The position numbers and the translations under genes are program-made. A DNA stretch of 64,000 bases from Amarobacter sp964507025 (GTDB taxonomy: Bacteria > Chloroflexota > Dehalococcoidia > Tepidiformales > Tepidiformaceae). The stretch spans positions 81,107 to 145,106 of the forward strand of contig CAZDOK010000009.1 in NCBI GenBank assembly GCA_964507025.1. The letters run 5' to 3'. The notes beneath the pieces were generated by a model. It saw only the letters and a program-made list of their open reading frames with translations. It was not told the DNA's origin and did not search any database. Below are positions 9,281 through 16,364 of this stretch, piece by piece; the stretch's first letter is position 1; every line of letters starts with the position of its first letter.

Positions 9281-9313
9281 TATACTTGACTTCATCGGTC
9301 AACATTATGAAGT
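9281..9313 (+). promoter_or_regulatory. Promoter and overlapping inverted repeats upstream of SQR gene
   Basis: An AT-rich patch in GC-rich surroundings holds TATACT (9281-9286, candidate -10) followed by two overlapping inverted repeats, TTGAC/GTCAA (9287-9291 and 9298-9302) and ACTTCAT/ATGAAGT (9289-9295 and 9307-9313). Their position just after the -10 fits a repressor operator. The regulator is unknown. Confidence 0.45.
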
Positions 9314-9352
9314 AGTCCGCCCGCGGCGGGCGTGCAACGAGGCGAGGCAACA

Positions 9353-10564
9353 ATGTCAGGCAACGGAACGGCAACGGGGACCGCACACCACAAGGTGGTC
9401 ATCATCGGGGGCGGCAACGCCGGCATCAGCGTGGCGGCACGCCTGCGCCGCAAGCTCAAGGGCCTCGATGTCGCCATCATCGACCCGGCAGCGACGCACT
9501 ACTACCAGCCGCTCTGGACGCTCGTGGGTGGCGGGGTGTTCCCGAAGGAGAAATCAGCCCGGCCGGAGGCATCGGTGATCCCGAAGGGTGTGGCGTGGAT
9601 CCAGGATGCCGTGGCCGAGGTACGGCCCGATGAGAGCGCCGTGGTCACCTCCGGTGGAAAGCGCATCGAGTACGACTTCCTGGTGGCAGCGCCCGGAATG
9701 CAGCTCAACTGGAACGCGATCCCGGGCCTCCCCGAGGCGCTCGGCAAGAACGGCGTCTGCAGCAACTACTCGTACGACACGGTGGACAAGACCTGGGAGT
9801 TCATCCGGACGTTCCAGGGAGGGACCGCTGTCTTCACCCAGCCGAGCACACCGATCAAGTGTGGCGGGGCCCCCCAGAAGATCGCCTACCTTGCCGACGA
9901 CGCGTTCCGGCGGGCCGGCGTGCGCGAGGGGACGAAGATCATCTTCGCAAACGGCGGGGCGAAGCTCTTCTCGGTCGAGAAGTACGAGAAGACGCTGTAC
10001 CGGGTCGTCGAACGCAAGGAGATCGACCTGCGCCTCCGGACGGAGCTCGTGGCCATCCGCAGGGATGCGAAGGAGGCGGACTTCAAAAACCTGGACAGCG
10101 GTGAGCTGACGACGGTGAAGTACGACATGATCCACGTGACACCGCCGATGAGCGCACCAGACTTCATCCGGAACAGCCCGCTCGCGAACGCCGAGGGCTG
10201 GATCGATGTGGACCGCGGGACACTTCGTCACACGCGCTACGCGAACGTCTTCGGAATCGGCGATGCGAGCAGCCTGCCAACGAGCAAGACGGGGGCGGCT
10301 ATCCGGAAGCAGGCGCCGGTGCTGGTCAAGAACCTGGTGGCAGCCATCCTCGGCAACGACGCCCAGGCCGTCTACGACGGCTACACCGCCTGCCCGCTGG
10401 TGACCGGCTACGGAAAGCTCGTGATGGCGGAGTTCGACTACGACCTCAAGCCGCAGTCGACCTTCAAGTTCGACCAATCAAAGGAGCGGCGGTCGATGTA
10501 CCTCTTCAAGCGGAATGTGCTGCCGGCGCTCTACTGGCGGGCGATCTTGAAGGGGCGCGCCTGA
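9353..10564 (+). CDS. sqr: Sulfide:quinone oxidoreductase-like FAD protein (type II/SQRDL-like)
   Basis: 403 aa peripheral membrane flavoprotein. FAD Rossmann motif VVIIGGGNAGISVA (15-28), YYQPLWTLVGGG near 50, the Cys170 loop PIKCGGAPQKIAYL, and a C-terminus (CPLVTGYGKLVMAEFDY, FDQSKERRSMYL) matching mitochondrial-type SQR closely. SQR oxidises sulfide to persulfide and passes electrons to quinone. The loop holding the second redox Cys in the human enzyme (GDCTNLPT) reads GDASSLPT here, so the classical disulfide partner is absent. Cys136 or the Cys in TACPLV might substitute, or the chemistry may differ. ATG 9353 is preceded by GAGG; GTG 9332 is an upstream alternative. Confidence 0.85.
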   Translation: MSGNGTATGTAHHKVVIIGGGNAGISVAARLRRKLKGLDVAIIDPAATHYYQPLWTLVGGGVFPKEKSARPEASVIPKGVAWIQDAVAEVRPDESAVVTSGGKRIEYDFLVAAPGMQLNWNAIPGLPEALGKNGVCSNYSYDTVDKTWEFIRTFQGGTAVFTQPSTPIKCGGAPQKIAYLADDAFRRAGVREGTKIIFANGGAKLFSVEKYEKTLYRVVERKEIDLRLRTELVAIRRDAKEADFKNLDSGELTTVKYDMIHVTPPMSAPDFIRNSPLANAEGWIDVDRGTLRHTRYANVFGIGDASSLPTSKTGAAIRKQAPVLVKNLVAAILGNDAQAVYDGYTACPLVTGYGKLVMAEFDYDLKPQSTFKFDQSKERRSMYLFKRNVLPALYWRAILKGRA

Positions 10565-10624
10565 TACGAGGCCCGGGCAAAGCGCGGGTGTCGCCGTGAG
10601 CGGGCAGGAGCTCGCGGCGGCGGT

Positions 10625-11413
10625 TCAGGCGGCCGGCTTGCGGGCGAAGACCGTGACGCCGCGGGTTTCGAACTCGGCGGCGTCGGATTCGTGCTTGCTC
10701 CCCGAGAACACGTCGACTTCGTTGGACATGACCACGTCGACGAACCCGACGATTTGCAGGATCTGCCTCCACTCTGCTTCCAGCAGAGCACCGGCAATTC
10801 AGCCGCTCCAGAGTTCGATGTCGTCTTTCGCCTCCTGCGGGACTTCCCTGTGGACGAGGATGTCGCCGACCTGGATGCGGCCGCCGGGCTTGAGCACCCG
10901 GTACATTTCGCGAAAGACCGCCTGTTTGTCGGGGCAGAGGTTGATCACGCCGTTGCTGATGACCACATCGGCGGTAGCATCGGCGACGGGGAGGTCCTCG
11001 GCGAAGCCCTCGAGCACTTCGACCTGGGAGAAGCCCATGGCGTCCGCTCCAGCGACGGTCTTGGCGCGCATTTCGGGGGTCATATCCACGGAGAAGACGC
11101 GGCCGGCAGGGCCCACCTGACCGGCGGCAATGAGCGTATCGAAACCCCCGCCACAGCCGATGTCGACGACGGTCTCGCCGGGATGGAGGTCGCCGAAGAG
11201 GAAGGGGTTGCCGGTCCCAGCGAACGATTCGACGGTGCCGGGCGGGAGCGATGCGATCACCCCGGCGGGGTAACCCAGCATGGCAGCCAGCGGAGCCCCG
11301 GTGTGGAAGTGGAAGCCGAGTTCGGGGTTGAGGGCTACGTCGCGGTATTTGTCCGAGATACGGGCGCGTAGTTCTTCGCGGTCTACCGCGGCGACGCCAA
11401 GTGGTGCGCTCAT
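10625..11413 (-). CDS. Candidate selenocysteine-containing ArsM/UbiE-like SAM methyltransferase
   Basis: Read through one in-frame TGA (10799-10801) this is a complete 262-aa class I methyltransferase; stopped there it would be 204 aa. SAM motif I VVDIGCGGGFD (82-92), acidic end of beta 2 FSVDMTPEM (D110), post-I AEDLPVAD, and YRVLKPGGRI (171-180). The TGA is codon 205 in DIELWSG-U-IAGALLEAEW, the place where ArsM-type proteins keep an arsenic-binding Cys (usual form xC(I/L)xGAL). The reading frame continues with family-like sequence to FETRGVTVFARKPAA and a second TGA. A SECIS-like hairpin follows the first TGA. Only two Cys remain (87, 160). ATG 11413 start. Convergent with the SQR gene. 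A nonsense mutation or base error is the alternative. Confidence 0.75.
10772..10790 (-). other. Putative bacterial SECIS hairpin
   Basis: On the coding strand the TGA is followed by 16 nt and then the loop of a perfect 6-bp stem CTCTGC-TGGAA-GCAGAG (10788-10772), extendable by two G-U pairs. The 5-nt apical loop has G at its second position. A stem directly after UGA with a small G-containing loop 16-37 nt downstream is the described bacterial SECIS geometry. Confidence 0.6.
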
Positions 11414-11596
11414 CTGCGTCCTTCTGAGGTGTGGTTTCGCGCAGGACACACAACGCCGCAGACGCCCGCCTGACCTGGCGCGGCACGGAGACTAGGCCAC
11501 GGCCGAGATCGACGTCAATGTGGGATAGTGAAGCGCGTCACACTACTCGGGAATTTGCAGAAGCAGTGAGCCCCGCGTCTCGCGGTTGGCCCCGGA

Positions 11597-12160
11597 TTAG
11601 ATTTCCGCCTCGACGGGGGCCTCTTCCTCCACGGCGGGCAGCGGGGGCAGCTCCCGCGGGCTCTTGATGCCGAAATGTTCGAGGAAGCGCATCGTGGTCC
11701 GGTAGAGCTTTGGCCGCCCGGGGCCTTCGCCGGTGCCGACGTTCTCGATCAGCCCCCGCTGCTCGAGGATGGCGACGAGGCGATCGCTGTTGACGCCGCG
11801 GATTGCCTCGATCTCGGCGCGGGTGCAGGGCTGCTTGTAGGCGATGATGGTGAGCGTTTCGAGCGTGGCGCGGGTGAGCCGTTGCCCGGGGCCGGTGCCC
11901 AGCATGTTCTCGATGTACGGGGCGAACTCGGGCGCCGCGCCAAGCTGGTAGCGCTGCCCATCCTCGAGCACGCGGAGTCCGCGCGCCTCGTAGTCGGCGG
12001 CCAGCTGGTGCAGCGCCTTGCGGGCGGCCGCATCGCTCACGCCCGCCGCGCGCGCGAGCGCCGCCAGTGGCTGCGGCTCCTCGGCCACGAAGAGGAGGGC
12101 CTCCATCACCCACGGCAGTTCGTTGGTCGATGGAGGCCGTGTGTGCGGGGGTTCAGTCAT
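11597..12160 (-). CDS. scpB: Segregation and condensation protein ScpB
   Basis: 187 aa, cytoplasmic. ScpB dimers bind ScpA and the SMC ATPase to form bacterial condensin. Two winged-helix domains are recognisable: N-terminal (ELPWVMEALLFVAEEPQPL to YQLGAAPEF) and C-terminal (LTRATLETLTIIAYKQPCTR, then IRGVNSDRLVAILEQRGLI). The C-terminal tail is acidic. ATG 12160 is chosen because upstream in-frame sequence is antisense to the next gene. The start overlaps the end of the upstream amaP-like gene by 8 nt, implying translational coupling. No scpA is adjacent. Confidence 0.92.
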   Translation of the reverse strand: MTEPPHTRPPSTNELPWVMEALLFVAEEPQPLAALARAAGVSDAAARKALHQLAADYEARGLRVLEDGQRYQLGAAPEFAPYIENMLGTGPGQRLTRATLETLTIIAYKQPCTRAEIEAIRGVNSDRLVAILEQRGLIENVGTGEGPGRPKLYRTTMRFLEHFGIKSPRELPPLPAVEEEAPVEAEI

Positions 12161-12833
12161 GCGGAGCGGGTTCCTCGTCGGCGGGCTGTTCGGAGTGGGC
12201 GGGCCCGCTGACCGTCGCAGGATACAGCGGCCGGGCGTCTTGTTCGAAGCGCGGCCCTGGCACGGTCCCGGCGGGGCGCGCGGCCAGCTCGTCGTACGAG
12301 ATCCGGATCGTTGGCCGGCGCACGCTCGTGACGCCAACCTGGTCCTTGAGGACGGTGGCGACGCCGTCGCCGAGGACGCGCGTGGCGTGGGCGATGCTCG
12401 CGCTTGGCTCAATCGTGGCATCGAGCCCGGTATCGACCGCGCCGGAAGACACGCGCACGGTGGGGGTCACCCGGCGGATCTCGGGGAGCCGTTCGAGCTC
12501 ATCGCGCAACAGGGTTTCGATCGCGCTGGCGGTCACGACAACGGTTCCGCCATCGGCCTGCTTCATGCGAAGGGTGCCGCGGCTCGCCGCTTTCGATGGC
12601 CGCAGGATGGCGGCGAGCAGGGTGAGGAACCCGAACAGCGCGATTCCCGCGAGCACGCCCGTGACGGCCCACTTCGCACCATCGGAGGCGTCCACGAATC
12701 CTTGCAGGTTGAAATCCCCGACCTCCAGGTCGAGCTTCTTGTCCTGGTTCCAGGTGAGGGCGATGAGGCCGCCCACGGCAGCGAGGAGCAAGACGCTATG
12801 GAGGGCGAGCAGAATGCGGCGAACGGCGTTCAT
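12153..12833 (-). CDS. amaP: AmaP-like alkaline shock response membrane anchor protein
   Basis: 226 aa. Two membrane helices near the N-terminus (about 6-26 and 55-78), then a cytoplasmic domain with an Asp23-like alternating pattern (GTVVVTASAIETLLRDELER onward) and a Pro-rich acidic tail. This is the architecture of AmaP, which anchors Asp23 at the membrane in Gram-positive bacteria. No Asp23 gene is seen in this window. It overlaps mtaB upstream by 4 nt (ATGA) and scpB downstream by 8 nt, forming a coupled three-gene operon. Confidence 0.75.
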   Translation of the reverse strand: MNAVRRILLALHSVLLLAAVGGLIALTWNQDKKLDLEVGDFNLQGFVDASDGAKWAVTGVLAGIALFGFLTLLAAILRPSKAASRGTLRMKQADGGTVVVTASAIETLLRDELERLPEIRRVTPTVRVSSGAVDTGLDATIEPSASIAHATRVLGDGVATVLKDQVGVTSVRRPTIRISYDELAARPAGTVPGPRFEQDARPLYPATVSGPAHSEQPADEEPAPHD

Positions 12834-14110
12834 ACGGACTCCATGGGGGAGTACCCCCGCACTCCGTCATGGTACACCTCGCCAAGTACGGCCGGCGTAA
12901 CGCGATTGAGCAAATTCGTGCCAGTTCCATACACAAGGATGTAGTTATCGGTGTGGCCAAACCAGAGCGGCTCGCCGCCCTGGCCCGCCGGACGCTCGCT
13001 CTCCCAGAGGACCGGACGGACGGTTCCCAGGTGCTCACGGCGGAAGGCCAGCGAAAGCTCCTCGCCAAGGGCGAGGAGGCGCGCCATCCGCTCCTGCTTC
13101 ACGGGTGGGGGCAGCTGGCCGGGCAGCCGCGCGGCCGTGGTCCGGGTACGCTGCGAGTAGGGGAAGCAGTGGAGACGGGCGAACCCAACCTCCCGGCAGA
13201 GCGCGAGCGTAGCCTCGAAGTCCGCCTCGGTCTCGCCCGGGAATCCGGCGATGACGTCGGTGGTGATCGCCGCGCCGGGGACGGCCGCCTTGATGCGCGC
13301 CGCCGCATCGATGAACCCGGCGGCAGTGTAGCGGCGGCGCATGGCGCGGAGGGTCGCCTCGCTGCCGGATTGGAGTGCCAGGTGGAAGTGGGGCATGAGC
13401 CGCGGGTCGTGCCAGAGGGCGAGCAGCTCCGGTGTGATGTCCTGGGGCTGGAGCGAGCTGAACCGCAGGCGCACCACTTCGGTCCCTTCGAGGATGCCGG
13501 AGATGAGGTGGTGCGGTTTGAGCGGCGGGTCGAGGTCGCGCCCCCAGGCCCCAAGCTGCGTGCCGGTGATCACCACCTCGCGGGCGCCCGATTCGACGGC
13601 GCGGTTCACTTCCTCCACCACGCGCGCGATCGAGCGCGACTCCTCGCGGCCGCGGGTTTGCGGCACGATGCAGAACGCGCACACGTCGTTGCAGCCTTCC
13701 TGGGCCTTCACGAAGGCGCGCGTGTGCAGGGGGCCGCCCTGTTCGGCGACCGGGGCCACCGTCGTTTCGCCCGAAAGGAAGCCGACGAGCTCGCGCTTAT
13801 CGGTATCGCGCGTGCCCACCACCAGGTCCGCGCCCAGCGCGGTTGCGGCGTGGAAGCCGGCGGACCGCGGATAGCAACCGGTCACGGTAACCCGTGCCCC
13901 GGGGGCGATGCGGCGGACCGAGCGGATCAGCTTGCGGGACTTCGCATCGGCCACATGGGTGACCGAGCAGGTGTTGATGACGTAGGCATCGGCCTCGCAA
14001 AGGCGGTCGACCACCTGGTAGCCGGATGCGCGGAGCCCGCGGGCGATCTCCTCGGAGTCGGCCAGGTTCAGCTTGCAGCCCAGGGTAAGGATGGCGGCGA
14101 GGCGTGACAC
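12830..14110 (-). CDS. mtaB: tRNA (N6-L-threonylcarbamoyladenosine37-C2)-methylthiotransferase MtaB
   Basis: 426 aa radical-SAM methylthiotransferase that converts t6A37 to ms2t6A in ANN-decoding tRNAs. N-terminal UPF0004 domain with three cluster Cys (TLGCKLNLADSEE, VINTCSVTHVAD, VTVTGCYPRSAG). Radical-SAM motif CNDVCAFCIVPQTRG, with the Cx3Cx2C spacing. The C-terminal TRAM region is short and degenerate. GTG 14110 is taken because TACCCT (14122-14117) lies exactly six nt upstream, a leaderless promoter, and the family N-terminus begins here. It is the first gene of the mtaB-amaP-scpB operon. Confidence 0.92.
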   Translation of the reverse strand: MSRLAAILTLGCKLNLADSEEIARGLRASGYQVVDRLCEADAYVINTCSVTHVADAKSRKLIRSVRRIAPGARVTVTGCYPRSAGFHAATALGADLVVGTRDTDKRELVGFLSGETTVAPVAEQGGPLHTRAFVKAQEGCNDVCAFCIVPQTRGREESRSIARVVEEVNRAVESGAREVVITGTQLGAWGRDLDPPLKPHHLISGILEGTEVVRLRFSSLQPQDITPELLALWHDPRLMPHFHLALQSGSEATLRAMRRRYTAAGFIDAAARIKAAVPGAAITTDVIAGFPGETEADFEATLALCREVGFARLHCFPYSQRTRTTAARLPGQLPPPVKQERMARLLALGEELSLAFRREHLGTVRPVLWESERPAGQGGEPLWFGHTDNYILVYGTGTNLLNRVTPAVLGEVYHDGVRGYSPMESV

Positions 14111-14285
14111 ACGTACAGGGTACGTGGCGGCGCCGGAGAGGGTGAAGGGCCGGCGAGACGCGCGAAGCGAAAGTAGGGTACGGTAGAAGGGACGCCGGCC
14201 AGGTAAGAGCGCCGGCGTTGGTTTTCGCGATGGCCGCGATGTCCGGCCTCTCCTCCCCACAGCCTCGCGTTTCGTCTCGATTCGT

Positions 14286-14310
14286 CCGGTTCTGTAGAGA
14301 GTGGAACCGG
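14286..14310 (+). other. Hairpin in leader of RNA-binding protein gene
   Basis: CCGGTTC (14286-14292) and GAACCGG (14304-14310) form a 7-bp stem with an 11-nt loop in the long untranslated region before the RRM gene. Structured leaders are common on cold-inducible RNA-binding protein genes; regulation here is inferred. Confidence 0.35.
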
Positions 14311-14378
14311 GTTCGCGCCTTCGCGACGGCCGGCGGAACCGCGCCGACGTGGTCCGCCAGGAAGGGAAGAACGAAACC

Positions 14379-14690
14379 ATGAACATCTATGTCGGTAACC
14401 TGAGTTACGACGCCACAGACAACGACCTCCAGACTGCATTTTCGGCGTACGGCAGCGTGCGCACGGCACAGGTGGTGAAGGACCGGGAGACCGGCCGCTC
14501 GCGCGGCTTTGGTTTCGTGGAGATGGACAACCAGGCCGAGGCGGAATCGGCGATTCGGGGGCTGAACGGGACCGACCTGCGGGGCCGCAGCCTCACGGTG
14601 AACCAGGCGAAGCCCCCGGCCGAGCGCGGAGAGCGCCGCGGCTACGGCGGAGGCGGCGGATACGGTGGTGGCGGCGGCCGCCGCTACTAG
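14379..14690 (+). CDS. RRM-type RNA-binding protein
   Basis: 103 aa single RNA-recognition-motif protein, cytoplasmic, like the cold-inducible Rbp proteins of bacteria. RNP2 is IYVGNL (3-8) and RNP1 is SRGFGFVEM (41-49). A Gly-rich tail with YGGGGG repeats follows, as in the family. ATG start with GAAGGGAAG upstream. The preceding 260 bp between the divergent mtaB and this gene contains no ORF but includes the hairpin at 14286-14310. Confidence 0.93.
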   Translation: MNIYVGNLSYDATDNDLQTAFSAYGSVRTAQVVKDRETGRSRGFGFVEMDNQAEAESAIRGLNGTDLRGRSLTVNQAKPPAERGERRGYGGGGGYGGGGGRRY

Positions 14691-14710
14691 GACCCGGTTA
14701 CAACGGCGGT

Positions 14711-14736
14711 GGCCCGCTCCTTAGCAGGAGTGGGCC
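14711..14736 (+). terminator. GC-rich hairpin after RRM gene
   Basis: GGCCCGCTCCT-TAGC-AGGAGTGGGCC forms an 11-bp stem (one G-U) with a 4-nt loop, 20 nt after the stop codon. No T-tract follows, so termination efficiency is uncertain. Confidence 0.45.
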
Positions 14737-14787
14737 GCTGCCCCACCCGGACCATGGTCCGGCAACGCCCATCGAAAGGAAAAGCCG

Positions 14788-14991
14788 GTGACACGACCAA
14801 CAGGCGCGGCAACGACCGATGGCGAGCACATCCATCGCTGGCGAATCGAGGCCCAGGGTGGGCCTACCTCGGCGGGAGCCTGCCTCTGCGGCGCCGAACG
14901 GCAGTTCGCCAACTCCTGGGACCGCGAATCGAGCACCTGGACGGCGGCCAGGAGCCGGGGCAGCAAGAACGCCGGCACCATCCGCGACTAG
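14788..14991 (+). CDS. Small CxC-containing protein of unknown function
   Basis: 67 aa, cytoplasmic. The core HRWRIEAQGGPTSAGACLCG, then AERQFANSW, looks like half of a zinc ribbon. GTG start with AAAGGA at 7-nt spacing supports expression. It sits between the RRM gene and the GerW/YtfJ gene, all co-directional. No function assigned. Confidence 0.7.
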   Translation: MTRPTGAATTDGEHIHRWRIEAQGGPTSAGACLCGAERQFANSWDRESSTWTAARSRGSKNAGTIRD

Positions 14992-15075
14992 TCGCGCCCC
15001 AGCGCTCCCTGGCCGGGTTGAAACGCCCGCCGCAAGAGCGCACCATGCAGGGCACGTTCACACGGAGGCACCCCC

Positions 15076-15495
15076 ATGGGCGACGAATTGAGCCGGGTGC
15101 TGCGCGAGGCGCAGGAAGCGGCCGCCGGAACGGCGGACAACATTATCGAAGCACTGGCGAACAAGGTCGGCGTGCGCGCCGGCGCCCACGCCGCCTTCGG
15201 CGAGCCGATCGACCGCGACGGCGTGACCGTGATTCCCGTTGCCAAGGTTCGCTTCGGGTTCGGCGGCGGCTCCGGGCGGGGCATCGAGGAAAGCTCGAAG
15301 ACGGGAGAAATCGGCGAAGGCTCCGGGGGCGGTGGCGGCGCGATGACCTCGCCGCTCGGCTTCATCGAGATCAAGGATGGGCGCGCCGAATTCCAACGCG
15401 TCCGCGACCCTGTCTCGGCGGTGCCCGTGATCCTGGCGGCCGGCTTCACCGCGTGGCTGGTGCTGCGCGGGCTCAAGCGCATCGTCCGCGGATAG
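15076..15495 (+). CDS. GerW/YtfJ family protein
   Basis: 139 aa. Matches the GerW (YtfJ) family: N-terminal helix, then IDRDGVTVIPVAKVRFGFGG, a Gly-rich stretch (about 68-90), a beta strand segment (SPLGFIEIKDGRAEF) and a C-terminal membrane helix (about 113-132). In Bacillus the relative acts in spore germination, but the family is widespread in non-sporulating bacteria and no spore genes occur here. ATG start with GGAGG upstream. Its promoter was not identified. Confidence 0.85.
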   Translation: MGDELSRVLREAQEAAAGTADNIIEALANKVGVRAGAHAAFGEPIDRDGVTVIPVAKVRFGFGGGSGRGIEESSKTGEIGEGSGGGGGAMTSPLGFIEIKDGRAEFQRVRDPVSAVPVILAAGFTAWLVLRGLKRIVRG

Positions 15496-15540
15496 GTCCC
15501 GGCTCCTGCCGGCCCCTGGCGATCGTGGCCGTGGCGGCTC

Positions 15541-15604
15541 GTGACACATTTCACATGGATTTCACGCGGCCGCCGGCTGTATCACGCGCGGGCGGGACTA
15601 TACT
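15541..15604 (+). promoter_or_regulatory. Promoter with 11-bp-spaced direct repeats upstream of response regulator
   Basis: TATACT (15599-15604) lies 29 nt before the regulator start. Upstream, TTTCAC occurs at 15549-15554 and 15560-15565, an exact 11-bp spacing (one helical turn), with GTGAC at 15541. Direct repeats at 11 bp are the standard site type of OmpR/PhoB/GlnR winged-helix regulators, so autoregulation is plausible. Confidence 0.5.
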
Positions 15605-15633
15605 GGCTTGGGTAAGAGGGGAAAAACACGCGC

Positions 15634-16314
15634 ATGCGTACGGTCTTCCTGGTTACCCGCCACCCGGACGTGGCCCGGCTCGGGCCCGAACTGGAACGCG
15701 CCGGGTTCTCCGCCCCCGCCATCGCGCCCGAACGCCTCGCCAACGACGAAACCGGCCCCAGGGCCGACGTCATCGTCCTGGACCTTCGCGACATTCCCCC
15801 CGCAGCCTTCAGCATCCTTAGCGGCGCCTACAGCGAGGAGGGCACCATCCTCATCGCCCTCACCACCGTCGATCACCTCGACCGCATCACCGTCGACCTG
15901 CCCATCGATGACTTCGCGCTCGTCGGGAGCCCGACCGAGGAGCTGGCGCGCCGCATCGAGCGCGCGCTCTGGCGCAAGCACGGCGTCGATAGCGAGAACT
16001 ACGTGCGCTGCGGCGCCCTTGCCATCGACCTTTCGAACTACCGCGTGACGGTCGACGACGAGCCGCTGGTGATGACGTTCAAGGAGTACGAGCTGCTGCG
16101 CTTCCTGGCGATGAACGCCGGCCGTGTTTTCACCCGCGAGCAGCTCCTGAACCGCGTCTGGGGTTACGACTACTTCGGCGGGGCGCGGACGGTTGACGTC
16201 CACATCAGGCGCATCCGGGCGAAGATCGAAATCCGGGGCCACGCCTTCATCGAGACCGTGCGCAACGTGGGCTACCGGCTGGTCGCCGAGGCGAAGAAGG
16301 AACCCGGCGAGTAA
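15634..16314 (+). CDS. Orphan OmpR-family response regulator, atypical receiver
   Basis: 226 aa DNA-binding regulator. The C-terminal winged helix (about 125-218) is clear: MTFKEYELLRFLAMNAGRVF, then LNRVWGYDYFGGARTVDVHI and VRNVGYRLV. The N-terminal receiver keeps Asp50 (VIVLDLRD) but lacks the usual acidic pair after beta 1 (TVFLVTRHPD) and an obvious conserved Lys, as in phosphorylation-independent GlnR-type regulators. No histidine kinase is adjacent. ATG start. Direct repeats at 11-bp spacing lie in its own promoter. Confidence 0.88.
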   Translation: MRTVFLVTRHPDVARLGPELERAGFSAPAIAPERLANDETGPRADVIVLDLRDIPPAAFSILSGAYSEEGTILIALTTVDHLDRITVDLPIDDFALVGSPTEELARRIERALWRKHGVDSENYVRCGALAIDLSNYRVTVDDEPLVMTFKEYELLRFLAMNAGRVFTREQLLNRVWGYDYFGGARTVDVHIRRIRAKIEIRGHAFIETVRNVGYRLVAEAKKEPGE

Positions 16315-16364
16315 ACCGCCGCCGTTCGCCAACGGAAGACCGGCGCCGCGTAAGCTTCACCCTC

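Noticed and set aside
10799..10801. Simple truncation of the methyltransferase at this TGA
   Set aside because: The frame continues with coherent family-like sequence for 57 codons and a SECIS-like hairpin follows at the right distance, so readthrough is the better reading, pending checks.
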